This document shows positions 49,901 through 62,084 of a DNA stretch of 64,000 nucleotides, piece by piece. The stretch lies in contig NW_019091421.1 of assembly GCF_001949145.1 (NCBI RefSeq), forward strand, positions 731,453 to 795,452. Reading direction: 5' to 3'. Below the pieces are notes generated by a model. That model worked only from the letters and a program-made list of their open reading frames with translations. It did no database searches and was not told where the DNA came from. Numbering within the stretch: the stretch's first letter is position 1; every line of letters starts with the position of its first letter. Position numbers and translations under genes: made by a program. The DNA comes from Acanthaster planci (taxonomy: Eukaryota > Echinodermata > Asteroidea > Valvatida > Acanthasteridae).

Positions 49901-52900
49901 TGCATTTNNNNNNNNNNNNNNNNNNNNNNNNNNNNNNNNNNNNNNNNNNNNNNNNNNNNNNNNNNNNNNNNNNNNNNNNNNNNNNNNNNNNNNNNNNNNN
50001 NNNNNNNNNNNNNNNNNNNNNNNNNNNNNNNNNNNNNNNNNNNNNNNNNNNNNNNNNNNNNNNNNNNNNNNNNNNNNNNNNNNNNNNNNNNNNNNNNNNN
50101 NNNNNNNNNNNNNNNNNNNNNNNNNNNNNNNNNNNNNNNNNNNNNNNNNNNNNNNNNNNNNNNNNNNNNNNNNNNNNNNNNNNNNNNNNNNNNNNNNNNN
50201 NNNNNNNNNNNNNNNNNNNNNNNNNNNNNNNNNNNNNNNNNNNNNNNNNNNNNNNNNNNNNNNNNNNNNNNNNNNNNNNNNNNNNNNNNNNNNNNNNNNN
50301 NNNNNNNNNNNNNNNNNNNNNNNNNNNNNNNNNNNNNNNNNNNNNNNNNNNNNNNNNNNNNNNNNNNNNNNNNNNNNNNNNNNNNNNNNNNNNNNNNNNN
50401 NNNNNNNNNNNNNNNNNNNNNNNNNNNNNNNNNNNNNNNNNNNNNNNNNNNNNNNNNNNNNNNNNNNNNNNNNNNNNNNNNNNNNNNNNNNNNNNNNNNN
50501 NNNNNNNNNNNNNNNNNNNNNNNNNNNNNNNNNNNNNNNNNNNNNNNNNNNNNNNNNNNNNNNNNNNNNNNNNNNNNNNNNNNNNNNNNNNNNNNNNNNN
50601 NNNNNNNNNNNNNNNNNNNNNNNNNNNNNNNNNNNNNNNNNNNNNNNNNNNNNNNNNNNNNNNNNNNNNNNNNNNNNNNNNNNNNNNNNNNNNNNNNNNN
50701 NNNNNNNNNNNNNNNNNNNNNNNNNNNNNNNNNNNNNNNNNNNNNNNNNNNNNNNNNNNNNNNNNNNNNNNNNNNNNCTGGTGCATTGAGCAGGGTCCCA
50801 ATCGGGGTCTGGTGCATTCTGGTGCATTTAGCAGGGTCCCATTTGGGGTCTGGTGCATTCTGGTGCATTTAGCAGGGTCCCAATCGGGGTCTGGTGCATT
50901 CTGGTGCATAGAGCAGGGTCCCATTTGGGGTCTGGTGCATTCTGGTGCATTTAGCAGGGTCCCTGGCAAATACCTGGTGGGAGTTATGGGTATGGGTAAG
51001 TATGCCATGGATTTGTACACATTCAGCTAAAAAGTGGCCTTATGTACATGTACACGTACTGCATGCCTACTGTAAGGTTCAACAGGTGCTGGAATGCAAC
51101 ATGCCCTCCACTGGGTCTTGCGAATAAGTCAACATGTATTACCCTAAACAGTATGTGTTGCATTCATTTCAAAACGGCAGCCCTTGAAACAGTAGACTAG
51201 CTTTCCCAAGTCAACACCTACATGTACCATTCCTTGAAATTGTGCAACAAAATATCAAAGTTTACAAGTTGTGCATTTAAGTTAAAACTATGATTTATCT
51301 CTAGAGTGTAAGACCGTGTCCGAAACAGGTTTCCAGAGCTACGGCTAGGTATATTGTCTACGCGTCTCTGTGCATTTCCAATGGAGTGAAGACCTAGACC
51401 TTGCTCTAAACAAGAGATTCCGATGCAGCCTAAGCTAATAATCTGAGCAGCTGATCTCACACAGTTATTTCAAAGACTTCATACAAGAAGTTCAGATGGG
51501 CAATTAATGGCCATTCCTTTTTCTTAACAAAGCCACCTAACACTGATCAACCACCGACAACCTCCCCCAAAAATACAAAATTAAAATGACATTCTTTTAA
51601 TTCCTAACACAAATGGAATTCTTGTGGAATTTTTTAAAAATGAATTTAATGGTGTGACTTTTACAGTGGATTCCTTACCTTTGTCTTCTGTTTGACACAA
51701 CATTGCCAGTGGTCAAACACTTTGGTCAATCGCTCCAAGCCACCATGGTGGAAATGCAGGATTTTATACTGACTCTCCTGGCTTGCAATAACCAACTGAC
51801 CACTGTTGCTGTTCTCACCGCTGAAGAAAACTCGCAGTGACCGCATGTGGCTCAGATCGACTGAGAAGACGCCGCACAGCTGCTCCTTGGGAGTCTTGCT
51901 TGCAGATTTGGATCCTGCTGAGGTGTACTCGATGGAATTCTCCGGGAAGGTGAGATTGTGGCTGACTATGGGGCTGGCGGGAGACATGTGCGACGGTGGG
52001 GTGTTCTGGTTGTAGAGTGGGATGAAGGGGTCGAAGGGTTCATTCCCGGGGCTGGATGGCAGGGAGCCCGGGTCAGGGTTGGAGGTGGTTGGGGTTGTGG
52101 AGGAGGACACGGAAGCTCCGCGATCCTCCGAGTCCATGTCCGAGCTGTCCTGCAGGTCACGGAGCATCTGATCCCGCATCAGACTGCGGAGAGGAGAGGG
52201 CAAGGAGCTGGGGTTGGACGATGCTGAGCTAAGACTCTCATCCTTGACTTTACTGTTGGAGATGTTTGCCATTGTGTCCGCGGGGCCGACGTTCAGGTCC
52301 TTGGGCCTCTCTAGCTCTGTCGAAGTTGAAGATTTCTCAGGGCAGGGATTCTTGTTGCCAAGCAGGTGAGCCAGCCGAGCATCTGTTGAGAAGCTGTCGC
52401 TCTCTGAGGATGGGCTGGTATCACATGGTCTCTCAAAAACATCTCGCCTCTGAGGAGAGACAGGGCTTTCAGGATTTGAGTTCAGCTCATCGGCATCTTC
52501 TTTGTTTTTCTTATCTTCCATTTCCACAGACACAGACCTGTTTTGCTCTGCTGGGCCAGATTCAAGTTCTACTGACCCATCACCTTCCGCTTCTGAGTCC
52601 TGGCAACTTTCAGAAATTGCGACAGGATTCTGTCTCCCCGCATCCCCACCACCATCATGAGCAGCTTCAGGGGCATCGTCTTCTGATGACACACTAGCTT
52701 CAGCGTCTCCTTTGGCAGCTGCATCTGTTGGAGCTGCGTGCGGCTTCAAATTTTCCTCTTCCTCCTCATTTTTGACTGGTGATTGCTTAGGGGAGGTCCT
52801 AGGCGACATCCGCTGGTGCTTTTCGAGTGAGGAGTTGGGTATCCATGTGAGGATTAGGGAAGATGCCACCCGCCCATTACCCTGAGACCTGAGGGTCAGG

Positions 52901-53061
52901 TACCCCGGGTAGTGCTCAGCCGTCTTGGCCAGACTGGACGGAGGGTGCACACAGACGTTGTTCTTGCAATAGATGATCTCGCCATCCAGCGGGGGCGCCC
53001 TGATGTACTCCGGGTCGGAGATGCCGAGAAAGTCACTGAACTTCTTGAGAAGGAAAGACAT
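43956..53061 (-). CDS. TBC1D16: TBC1D16, Rab GTPase-activating protein
   Basis: TBC-domain protein; mammalian TBC1D16 acts as a GAP for Rab4A and affects receptor recycling. Coding exons in transcript order: 53061-51679, 49371-49192, 48213-48065, 47369-47235, 46836-46650, 45850-45756, 45201-45051, 44904-44827, 44126-43956. All phases agree, totalling 2529 nt (842 residues; human is 767). Exon 1 has the family N-terminus (DGEIIYCKNNVCVHPP), a long acidic, Ser-rich disordered region (about 80-350), then CGVFSVDLSHMRSLRVFFS. The TBC domain carries the arginine finger V590-x2-D593-x2-R596 and the glutamine finger GYTQGM (Gln633), so catalysis is predicted intact. The C-terminal part keeps RLLPRIPC and GMWDSG. 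A probable 3' splice site near 53208-53212 suggests a noncoding first exon further right. The intron between 49371 and 51679 holds a minisatellite with an 870-base gap. Confidence 0.95.
44170..44620 (+). repeat. tRNA-derived SINE in a TBC1D16 intron
   Basis: A Pol III A-box-like TGGCGTAGTGGT (44176-44187) and a degenerate B box GGCTTCAAATCT (44228-44239) form a tRNA-like head, followed by a body with TCTCTCCACCCAGGAGCATA (44274-44293) and GGTACCTGTGAG. The 3' end is not clear. It is antisense to TBC1D16 and confined to the intron between exons 43956-44126 and 44827-44904. Confidence 0.55.
47573..47717. mobile_element. Palindromic Harbinger-like MITE in a TBC1D16 intron
   Basis: The ends GGGCCCTTTTGTTTCAC and GTGAAACAAAACAGGCCCC are inverted repeats with small differences. 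The complementarity continues inward (GGATC...GATCC blocks, GGTTC/GAACC), so most of the 145 bp folds on itself. GGGCC-TTTCAC termini resemble PIF/Harbinger MITEs. A TAA-type target duplication is not clear. Confidence 0.55.
49606..49635 (-). repeat. Inverted outlier of the TBC1D16 minisatellite
   Basis: Read on the minus strand it gives three CTGGTGCATT blocks followed by TAGCAGGGT, the core of the 41-bp unit found about 200 bp away in the opposite direction. It may be a seed or an inversion product. Confidence 0.55.
49799..50961 (+). repeat. 41-bp minisatellite with an 870-base assembly gap
   Basis: Units of 41 bp, each with GGTCTGGTGCATTCTGGTGC, then ATTTAGCAGGGTCCC and a variable ATTTGG or AATCGG. 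About 2.7 units are readable left of the gap and about 4.5 right of it; N covers 49908-50777. Unit variants (TTTAGC, TTGAGC, ATAGAGC) alternate. Because 41 is not a multiple of three the array is open in several frames on both strands, which produces false long ORFs. It lies inside a TBC1D16 intron. Confidence 0.9.
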
Positions 53062-56000
53062 GGTGAAATGGAAGAGTCCAAAGCTGCTGCTGCGATTTGA
53101 AAGTCAGAGAAAACTTTCACGTAGAAACTGCCGAGTTTGGAATTCCTACGGCTGTTAATTCTGGTTCTATCTGCCTCATACTGAGATTTGGATGACAGAG
53201 CTCCGCATCTGCTAACAAATAAAGAAAAAAGATTATGGAAAAATGGAAGCTTGTACACATATGTTCACCATCTGGAAAGAGGATTTCAGTTAGAAAGGTT
53301 CACTTCAAGTGGTCTCATACAACAAGATTTATTGATCAAGATGCACATTTCAAAGCACACTGAGATACAATTCCTAGTAATGACTATTATTAATAAGAGT
53401 ACTGAAGAACCCGCACAAAGCAATTCACGAATGAATTGATCTGGTAGGGTCTACCATTCATGTAAATATAAGCACATGCAGCTAGGCATGGGCCATATGA
53501 ATTCATGAGTTCATGATGTCATTCCAGTCACAACAATCTGCGTTTCAAATTAGAGTGCAGTTTTCACAGAACTGAATACAGAGTTCAAAATAGTAAATAA
53601 TTAACTACATGAACCATTAACTGCATGTACAATGTACTTGGATGCAATAATTATCAACTGCACAATGAACATAAGTGCATATTACATGTACACAGATCAC
53701 ACCTGATAAACGCTATCATGCCTGACGCAGCCTAAGCATACAACATGCGACGGCACCTACTCAATGAATAAATTCCAATCAGAGACACGAATCAAGTTAC
53801 ACAGACCAGTCTTATTCGACTGCTTAAAACCCAAACCATCCTGAACCCAACAAGGTTATGCAGGATTTCAATGGTCCCTAGGGGGTTCTAATTAGACTCA
53901 TACATGTAAATGTACAGTACATGGCGGGCAATATACTTACCGTTTAGAAAGGCCCCAAATGACCAATTTGACCTGTGTACGTAATTGAGTGATGTGATGA
54001 AAATGGCAAACTCTGAAGTCTGAATGGATGGGTGTTCCTGATACTTGAAATAAAAAAGGAGGGCAAGGGGACATGCGGACATCTGCTCTTAATCTGGTTT
54101 CATTCACTGGCAGTGCCATGTGCTGACCAAGTATGCAGGGTAACAGGTGTTCACTGAGAATGGTTGGATGAATCATGCTTTCGACAACTGTCATAGTCCA
54201 TCTCAAAATAAAATGAACACCAATAAGCAACATTTTCTCAACTATTATCCTACATGTACATGTGCATGTATATTTGTAAACAAAATTTTTAATGAATTGC
54301 AAATAATTAATAGACGTGTCCGGTATGTCACCCTGTGACTTACTGTACATGTACCAGTACAGTATGGTATGGATTTTTAAATTCAGTCTTACGGTACATG
54401 TACATTTTTATACAGTGTCTCTGTGGCCTCTAGAATGAGTTGGTTCGGTGTTTCAAGGAGCCATGGTCTTTCAGGAACAAAGCATGTGAGTGAGTCAGCG
54501 TATGGCTGCGCTGACAGGACGGACTGTCGCGCGCACGTGTAGCTTTTACCAAATAGCCATGTACTGGGCATGCACTGTTGGAATACCAAACTGGCTCATT
54601 AATTAACAGTGTGCATGTACATGTACACGTACATGTATGCATGACAATATTACTGTCAAAGCACAGTGTACATGCACATAACAAGGTGGCTTGGCTTTCG
54701 AGGCACTATGACATTAAGGGGACGATTTATTTCATTAGTCATGTTAGTAAAGTTGGGATCAAGTTGTGGGGACAAAAATGTGTCCCTGTGACATTTTTGG
54801 TCCCATTTGGACACATGCCTTGTCCCTATAACCCGATAACAAGTAGGGTTCTTCTCAATGAAACATGTACTTGTATGACCCTTAAACCTGTTTGGAGGTC
54901 ATCAAATGCATTGGCCTTGCTTGAATCACCAAATTTTTATCAGCAAATATCTGTGTCACATCTTGGCAGGTACATCACTGGGCTGTGTGTAATCTCAACA
55001 TCCAATCCATCACCACGAAAGAGGAACCCTGTCACAACGGCCATTTTTTCTCAGTGATTTTCCCATGTGTATTGCCTCTTTTACCAGAGTATTTGTTTTG
55101 CTGGCCAGTACCAAGTGTAAGATTTTACAGGGGAGGGGCATGCATCGGGGGGGGGGGGGGGGAGGAAGAGGAAGGGAGCAGAACCCCACTTGTAATGTAG
55201 AAACCCCCTTCCCACAATGCCCTTTGAAATGTTCCAACAGATACATATACATGTACTGGATTTTTATTATAAACTTGATCTCAAAAAATACCCAGAAATT
55301 ACATGTCCAGTGGAACGCCTTTATAACAAACACGAGGGGATCCACGTGAAATGTTTGGTACAGTGGTTGTTCGGTATACATGTAGCGTGATTAACTGCAG
55401 AACGTTTTGTTGCCGTGTTGAATAGCGCCCTCTCTTGTCTAACTGAAGTGCACCCTCTTTTGATACCATGGTTCACTGTTTTCGTGATGTTTTGCCGTTT
55501 CATTCACGTTTTGACGTTTCTAGAAATGTATCTGTTAATTACTTTTGTTTGTTATTAAATCTTGAGTTACAAAATTGCTATTTAGTTTATCCTAAAAGTT
55601 GTGAAGCTACCGCTCAGGATTGATCTCTGATGCATGCTGAGGCGAATCTCAGTTGATTTTCAACTGAATAATGTTCGGTTGGTTTTGTGCACAAAATATT
55701 GGGAGCCAAGGATGATGTTCGGTAAAGCTGAATATTCGGCATAGCGGTGTTAAGAATAGCGACGTTACACTGTATAGCCTCAAAATTTCTCTGTCTCACC
55801 TTGAAGAACCTCAGCCACCTGTGTATCAACCCTCTCCCCCACATTTCAGTCTACAATTACAGTGAGATGAGATTGGTTAGTGGGAAAAAAATCCCAGTTG
55901 AGGATAAATTACATGTACAGAGTAAAAAGAGTACTGAAAAAAAGATGATGAAATGCACTGACATGCTGTGTTTAGTGGATTGCCAGGGGGTCTTATTACC

Positions 56001-58199
56001 AGTGGTCCATTAGACAGTCTGACAACTGTGACCATATAGTTTTCAGGTCCCTTATTTTGCCACTTACTGTGAAAACCAATCAGACTTTACAATGGGTGGC
56101 AACATTTGGAACCTGGTGACTACATGTACATGGTCACAGATGTTAGGCAGAATTAGGAATCATTTTTATTGCCTTTAAACACATGTACTTCAGTATCTTG
56201 AACTGGAACTAAAAAAATCGTGATTCATGTGATTGAATATGAGCTACATGATTTAACTCGAGGCATTTCTGGGACTTTCAACACACTGACTATTACGACT
56301 GCAATATTCCACAACACAGAAGAATTTTTGATCATCTGCAGCAAGGAAGAAACATACACGTACATGTGCTACGTATAGTACATGTACATGTATATTCAAG
56401 GTACCCAAGAAAACATACACTGCGGTATCATTTGCAAGCACTTGCAAGTGAAAATTGCATGTACATGTATCTGTCTGGAAAACAGTGCCGATGAACAACG
56501 TACCAGTGCATGTATGTACAATGCACAAGTACAGTAAATGCAGTTTTAAAAATGTGGTCTGTTTTGGGGGTCAATAAATGGCAAAACCGTCAATGTACTG
56601 GTACATGTATTTCCATTAAAAATATCCAGCACACATCTGTGAATACAAATTCACGGGCATACAGTTCATCTGTGAACTTCAAGGGCATACTCCGCGAGAT
56701 GCTTTACACAAATTTACTTCCAAATTTGAAACTGGATGTACGGTACTAACTTTTGTCAATATACATACTTGGACAGGGTTTCACTCACCACTCTTTTGAG
56801 TTTCACGCATCAGTGCTCATGCACAGTAATATCATAATTTGCTATCCAACCGGTGAATTTAAGCACACATATGACTGCTTCATGTTAATGGTTAATGACG
56901 CCGGATAGAAAAATCAATAGAAAAATGAAGCTCGGTATTGAGAATCTCCACAGCGCAGCGGACGATCAATAAAAACATGCAACAGCTGTCACAACACACG
57001 AAACCACTCGACTAGCTCAACAAACACTTGCTGCTTACAGGTAAATACCTGTACATGCTTATCACACACTGTACCTACCGGTATACATGTACATACATAT
57101 TGCACATACATACTTACTTGTATGTACCAAGTGATATTTCCATTTGCAACATTTGTTGAAGAATGTTAATCAATGTTTGGCTGCACTTTTTTTTTCAAAA
57201 CCTTCCTGTGTACAAAGCTAAGTTACACCTCTCAAGTCTCAAATGTACCACTCATACTCTTCTTCCTGTAAAGGGTTTTGAACTAATTGTGGACAGTTGG
57301 TGACCCAATGAAGCAGGCGTCCAACCTGCTATTTCTAAATTTAGAATAAAAGAATGGCTTTTTAACATTTCTGTCCAAACCTGTGGGGGAAAAACAGCCC
57401 AAGCAACATTTAAACACCACATAGCTAAATGATGGGCCTTTGTTTTGGGTTTTTTTTTAAATTTACATGAGGCCAAATCATCTGCAAAATTAACCTGGTT
57501 TATGGAACAGTGGTCTAATTACCAGAAGGCCACTGTTTCCTAAAGAACAGTTTGTGGTAATTACAAGCAAGCAGTGGGTGAGCCTGGCATACGACTACTT
57601 TTATGAAGACGTTATATGCATCCTAAAAATAGATTTTTCAACATGGCTTTGATACTCAGTTCAATGACTCATACTGTATGTTGGGCACACGCATGTCTTC
57701 ATCACGCATGATGCATTATGCACCTTGCTGTGAGTAATTTTGGCACAGCAGGAATCTCTTCCTCTGTGGGACTTCTGTCCATATTCCTCTTCCAAAATTG
57801 TATGAAATTGATTTTTTCTCCCACTCCTTTTGCAGAACAAAGTCCACATGTTAATTCACAGCCTTGAAAACATGCATTCAAAGTAAATTTGCAGAGCTGT
57901 GCAAGGATAAGTGTATGAGAAAATGAAAAAAATTGCTCCTGCAATATTATTTTTTTTATGAGTAGACCACTAATCAAAGTTGGAAAGGAAGCGCTGGAAA
58001 CATTAAAATAAAACAAAACAAAAACACGTACGAACAAACGAAATCAAGCACATGCACTAAAACATATAACTGGCCTATTTCCTTGCATGTTTGTTTGCTG
58101 CAATAGAACACAGCCATCAGATGATTAACAGTTGATGACAAACAAGAAATTTAGCATTACGCATTCATAAAATGATGAATGTGTGAATGGTAGGGGTGT

Positions 58200-58515
58200 T
58201 TGGTGCACCGTCTCTTCATTGCTTTCACAAACAGCTTAACCCTGCTCTTTTAAGTTAGGATCTACAGACCTGTAAACATGTACAATTTCTGTGTATAATT
58301 GAATTGTGTTTACTGATTTTTATATGATTGTCCTCTTTGTTAAATTTTGTCTTGTTTTGTTTTGTGTTTGATGATAAATGCTTTATTTTCAAATGTAGAA
58401 TTTAATATTTATTTAGTTTTTAATCGTCATTGTAAATATAATTTGTTAATGGATCCCATTCCAGTAACTGGTGGTCCTTCTGCTGTTGGATGCAGTGAAT
58501 AAATAAATATTGTAT
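58200..58515 (+). repeat. Possible non-LTR retrotransposon 3' tail
   Basis: A T-rich stretch with repeated TTTTGT and TTTATT words ends in GGATGCAGTGAATAAATAAATA, resembling the 3' tails of LINE elements. No reverse-transcriptase reading frame is attached, so at most a 5'-truncated copy. Confidence 0.3.
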
Positions 58516-60295
58516 GCACCATATGTATCATAAAATAAGACTGGATTTCTTACACTGTCAATAATTACAGTTGCAATGTACATGCACTGACGTCAGATGC
58601 GTGGATGCATTATCATCATGTGACTTCACAGCAATCATGCATATACATGTACATGTATATGCAAACACTGGGTACTATTTGAATCACATCTGTAACAACA
58701 CAATACACTGTAATTAATAGTAATGAAAGGCACCTGTGGTTAGGGGAAGCATTTTGTGGAGTACAGTGCTAATGTCTGCAATAACTCAAGCACACACCGG
58801 TAGACACGGAAGATATGACACTAAATCTGAAGAATGTGAACTGCTGCAGGGAAAACGAATGAGCAGGCCAAAAAAAAACTCTCCTTTCATCGGAAAAGAG
58901 TATTATTGCGTGATATACACATGCATGATGAAACAGTGCTCTGAATAAAAATGCTTAAGCGTTGCACCTCCACACTGAGATACACCTGTACATGTACATG
59001 TACACGTAAGTACAATGTGCTGGTGTAAGGACATGACTTCTGCTATGCATTTTTACATGTAAAGTAGGCCTACACTGTCAACTACAAAACTACATGTACC
59101 TGTACGGTACTTACGACGTTTTGGAAGATTTGTATTGGCTCTTTTCACTTGGTTCCTTCATGCTACATGTACATTGCTGTAATAGGTTGGCAGAGCACTG
59201 GAATATCAGTCTTATGAGCTTAGATTCGAGTACAGTAGTGTCGAGCCTTAACCCTAAATCCCTTAGGGGCATTTTTGCTGATATGGAACCCCATCCTGCA
59301 AAATCCTCCGACTGAGGATACAGCCTCCGATTGGATATAGCCACAACTCTCCCCAAACCGGCATATGTACATGTACGTGTCCATGTACCATACCTGTATT
59401 TCTTGAATGTGTTCTCTGAATGACCACTCCGTGTATCTCTGTCTTTCAAAATCAATATAATGAACACCTGATAGAGCAGTGCAAGTAATGCCCCATAGGT
59501 TCTGATCTTTTAATGTCACACTTGTGTTTTTCCTATGACTGGTAATCAGTACAAAAGTAAATAAGGTTAACTCACAAAGTGCTTGAAATCCCATGCAGCT
59601 ATTAAAACACCAGGTAATAATACAGGTACACGTGCTATCAAATACCAAATGAAAATACAACCCTATTTAAAACTAATGGGACAAATGTCCATTTTGAACA
59701 AATTTGAGGTAAAATCCAAAACCAACCAAAAAGGGATATTTCTGCAAAATTTGGCTGCCCATTTGCTCTTTGCATGCCGCCGCCATAGACACGCAGAGCC
59801 TCGAACTGGCAACTTGTACCAACATGTCAGAATCGCGTCAACACAGCTGTTGGAAATATTGTCCCAAACAATGGCACGGTATAAGAACTAACGCAACACA
59901 TGCAAATTTATTAAGCAACATCGACGCGAATCGCTGAACCAGCTACATGTATATTTATTGAGAGCTGCCAGATGGAGGCTCTGCGTGCCTATGCAAAGAG
60001 CGAATGGTACATGAAGTTGTAGGCAAAATGAGAGTGGTCTGTAACATCTAAGCCTATGAAGATATGCTTATGCATCATGGATGCGCAAAACGGCTAAAAG
60101 CTTGGCAAGCCAAAGACCTTGACCAAATGAGTGGGTCAAAATCACTGAAATCAGTCATACATGCACATGTGACATATACTGTACCAGTACATAGTACAAT
60201 ATATACAGCCTCAATCCTATGAAATCTTCCATTTACATGTACAGTACATGTATGTAAGGATTTAGGAGGATTTGGGAAGGTTAGGGTTAATAAAT

Positions 60296-60541
60296 GGGTA
60301 ATTCCAGAAATTAGGGGTCCATCTTTTTGGTGTTCCTGTCACATCTGACACATGATTTTGTAAGTTCAGAACACATATTCTAATTTTCAAGAGTGATGAA
60401 TAAATGCAAATTACATGCCAAACAAATAGTAATAGTTTGAAATCAATTCCAGTGATGTTTCCATGTATATAATAACAAAGGTCAGATGTAATAGGGACAT
60501 GAAAAGTCACTGTTTTGGACCCCTAATTTCTGGAATTACCC
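60296..60541. mobile_element. MITE with perfect 25-bp inverted repeats and AAAT target duplication
   Basis: The 246-bp element starts GGGTAATTCCAGAAATTAGG and ends with the exact complement (60517-60541). AAAT flanks it directly on both sides (60292-60295 and 60542-60545). The perfect ends suggest a recent insertion. Terminus and 4-bp duplication resemble the GGGTCATTCC family, but the interior is different. No coding capacity. Confidence 0.85.
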
Positions 60542-60600
60542 AAATACATTGTACATACTAGTAAGTACCGGTACATGTAAATCTAAACATGTACATGTAT

Positions 60601-60680
60601 GGGCTGTTAGTGGTAGAGTGGTTCAGATGACCACACCAGTCAACAGTGAGTCAAGGATTAAATCCCGTATAAAACAGGTT
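60601..60680 (+). repeat. tRNA-like SINE head
   Basis: TTAGTGGTAGAGTGGTT resembles a Pol III A-box region and GGATTAAATCCC a degenerate B box about 40 bases on. The body is not clear and a functional tRNA fold is not evident. Confidence 0.35.
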
Positions 60681-61925
60681 TATCCCGAGTGCAGATTGTG
60701 CTTCATAATTTAAGCAATGGTGGAAGAACTCCCAAATGTTCAACCAGAGGCGAAATTAGCGGTGAAAATCAATTCCGAGTACACGTCAAGCTTTTGAAAA
60801 CTTGTCTTGAAACTGTAGTCACACATTAGTTGTGCAATATACATGTACATGAACCGGTAGGCTAATTTTTGTTTGTTGTAACTAGTCCCTAAGAACTTCA
60901 AGGGCACTGAAGGTTGCAAATCAATAGTCTGGGCCATGAAGCTGCAATGAGATGCACACACAGTTCAACTCAGATGGACCTGCCGGCTTGTCATTTTCCT
61001 GAGCATCTGCGAGGCAAGTGAGCATGCAAAATCCTCATTGACAGTACGTGACTGGCTTGCCAAGCCGATGGCACATCCATCTTGATAAATTATTACGGAG
61101 GAGTTCGCCGTGGAGTGAGCAATATCAAATTTCCAATCTGGTGCCTTTCTTTCAGGGCCCAAGACAAATAGATTAGTAAAATATGAATGAAATTTTAAAT
61201 GACTGGTAACAGCTAGCCAAAAACCCCACACATGTACACACACCAAGACCCAAAGGTGCGCCAACGTGTACATGGTTAAAGTATGGTTTTTCCATTGGAA
61301 ACAAGTTGAAAAGAATTTATGCAAGTCCATACTCACTCTACTTTTATTTTCCCGTGGGACTTTCATGATTCTTTCAAGATCCTTTATGCAACAACCCATG
61401 GGCACAATTTTTGTATGATAACTAAAATGAGGACCCTAAATCCACGTAAAAATGCTTGGATTCAGCATTTATCATGCCTATTGAGCCATCAAAAATAAAA
61501 CCTTGGTGTACGTGTGTGCTCATACCAATTTTCAAGTTAACGCATTGTACCATGTTGAGGAAAAGGCCAGGAGGATTATCGTCCAGATGGAAAAAGAAAA
61601 GGAGAAGGAAAAGAGAGATGGAATTGTATGATTTCAATAAGGTGATTGGGTTGAGCCAAATCATCTAAAAGTACATTTTAAAACTTACACTGATCAAAAT
61701 TCAAATGAAATGTTCTATTAAAATAAGCTATGATATTTATTTTTTCCATTTGTTGTTTACATTTTATTGCAACTGATAATAGGCACTTGCAAGACTTATG
61801 TATCATGCGTAACATTAGCGTTTGCGATTTTTTTGTTTTCGATTTACACGGTCATAACAGTAATTCTCACAAACAATGATTGAACATTTTATTTTTTGTT
61901 GCTTTTTAATTTTAATGAAATTTAG

Positions 61926-62084
61926 GTGTTGTATGAATGGCCATGAGACAACGTTCAGGGCAACATCTACTCAGCTGCCTGTTCTTGATGAAGTGATTCA
62001 GTATTTTCAAGTCAAGCTTGACTATGAGATTCCACAAACAGCAGCAACAATATGCATGCGTACTTCAGATTGTGATGCTTTAAA
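61926..62084 (+). CDS. Possible isolated exon, zinc-binding C-x-C / ICxxC-like
   Basis: Unrecognised 159-nt open segment bounded by a pyrimidine-rich tract with AG at 61925 and a GTAAAAG donor at 62085; both edges are in the same phase. The peptide contains CCMNGHETTF near its start, then LDEVIQYFQVKL, then IPQTAATICM and a later Cys. The spacing (Cys cluster, hydrophobic helix, P-x-x-x-x-IC) recalls ZAD and the N-terminal zinc-binding region of RAG1-like and related transposon proteins. No neighbouring exon was found. It may be a transposon relic, an exon of an unseen gene, or chance. Confidence 0.3.

Noticed and set aside
49749-51030. Very long open frames on both strands across 49.7-51.0 kb
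   Set aside because: They are produced by the 41-bp minisatellite and the run of N; no protein is supported.
57252-57476. 74-residue minus-strand frame resembling a retroelement tail
   Set aside because: I compared it with the usual C-terminal motifs of LINE reverse transcriptases and saw no convincing match.
60965-61405. 146-residue minus-strand open frame
   Set aside because: Composition and content look random and no motif or splice context was recognised; kept out of the gene list.
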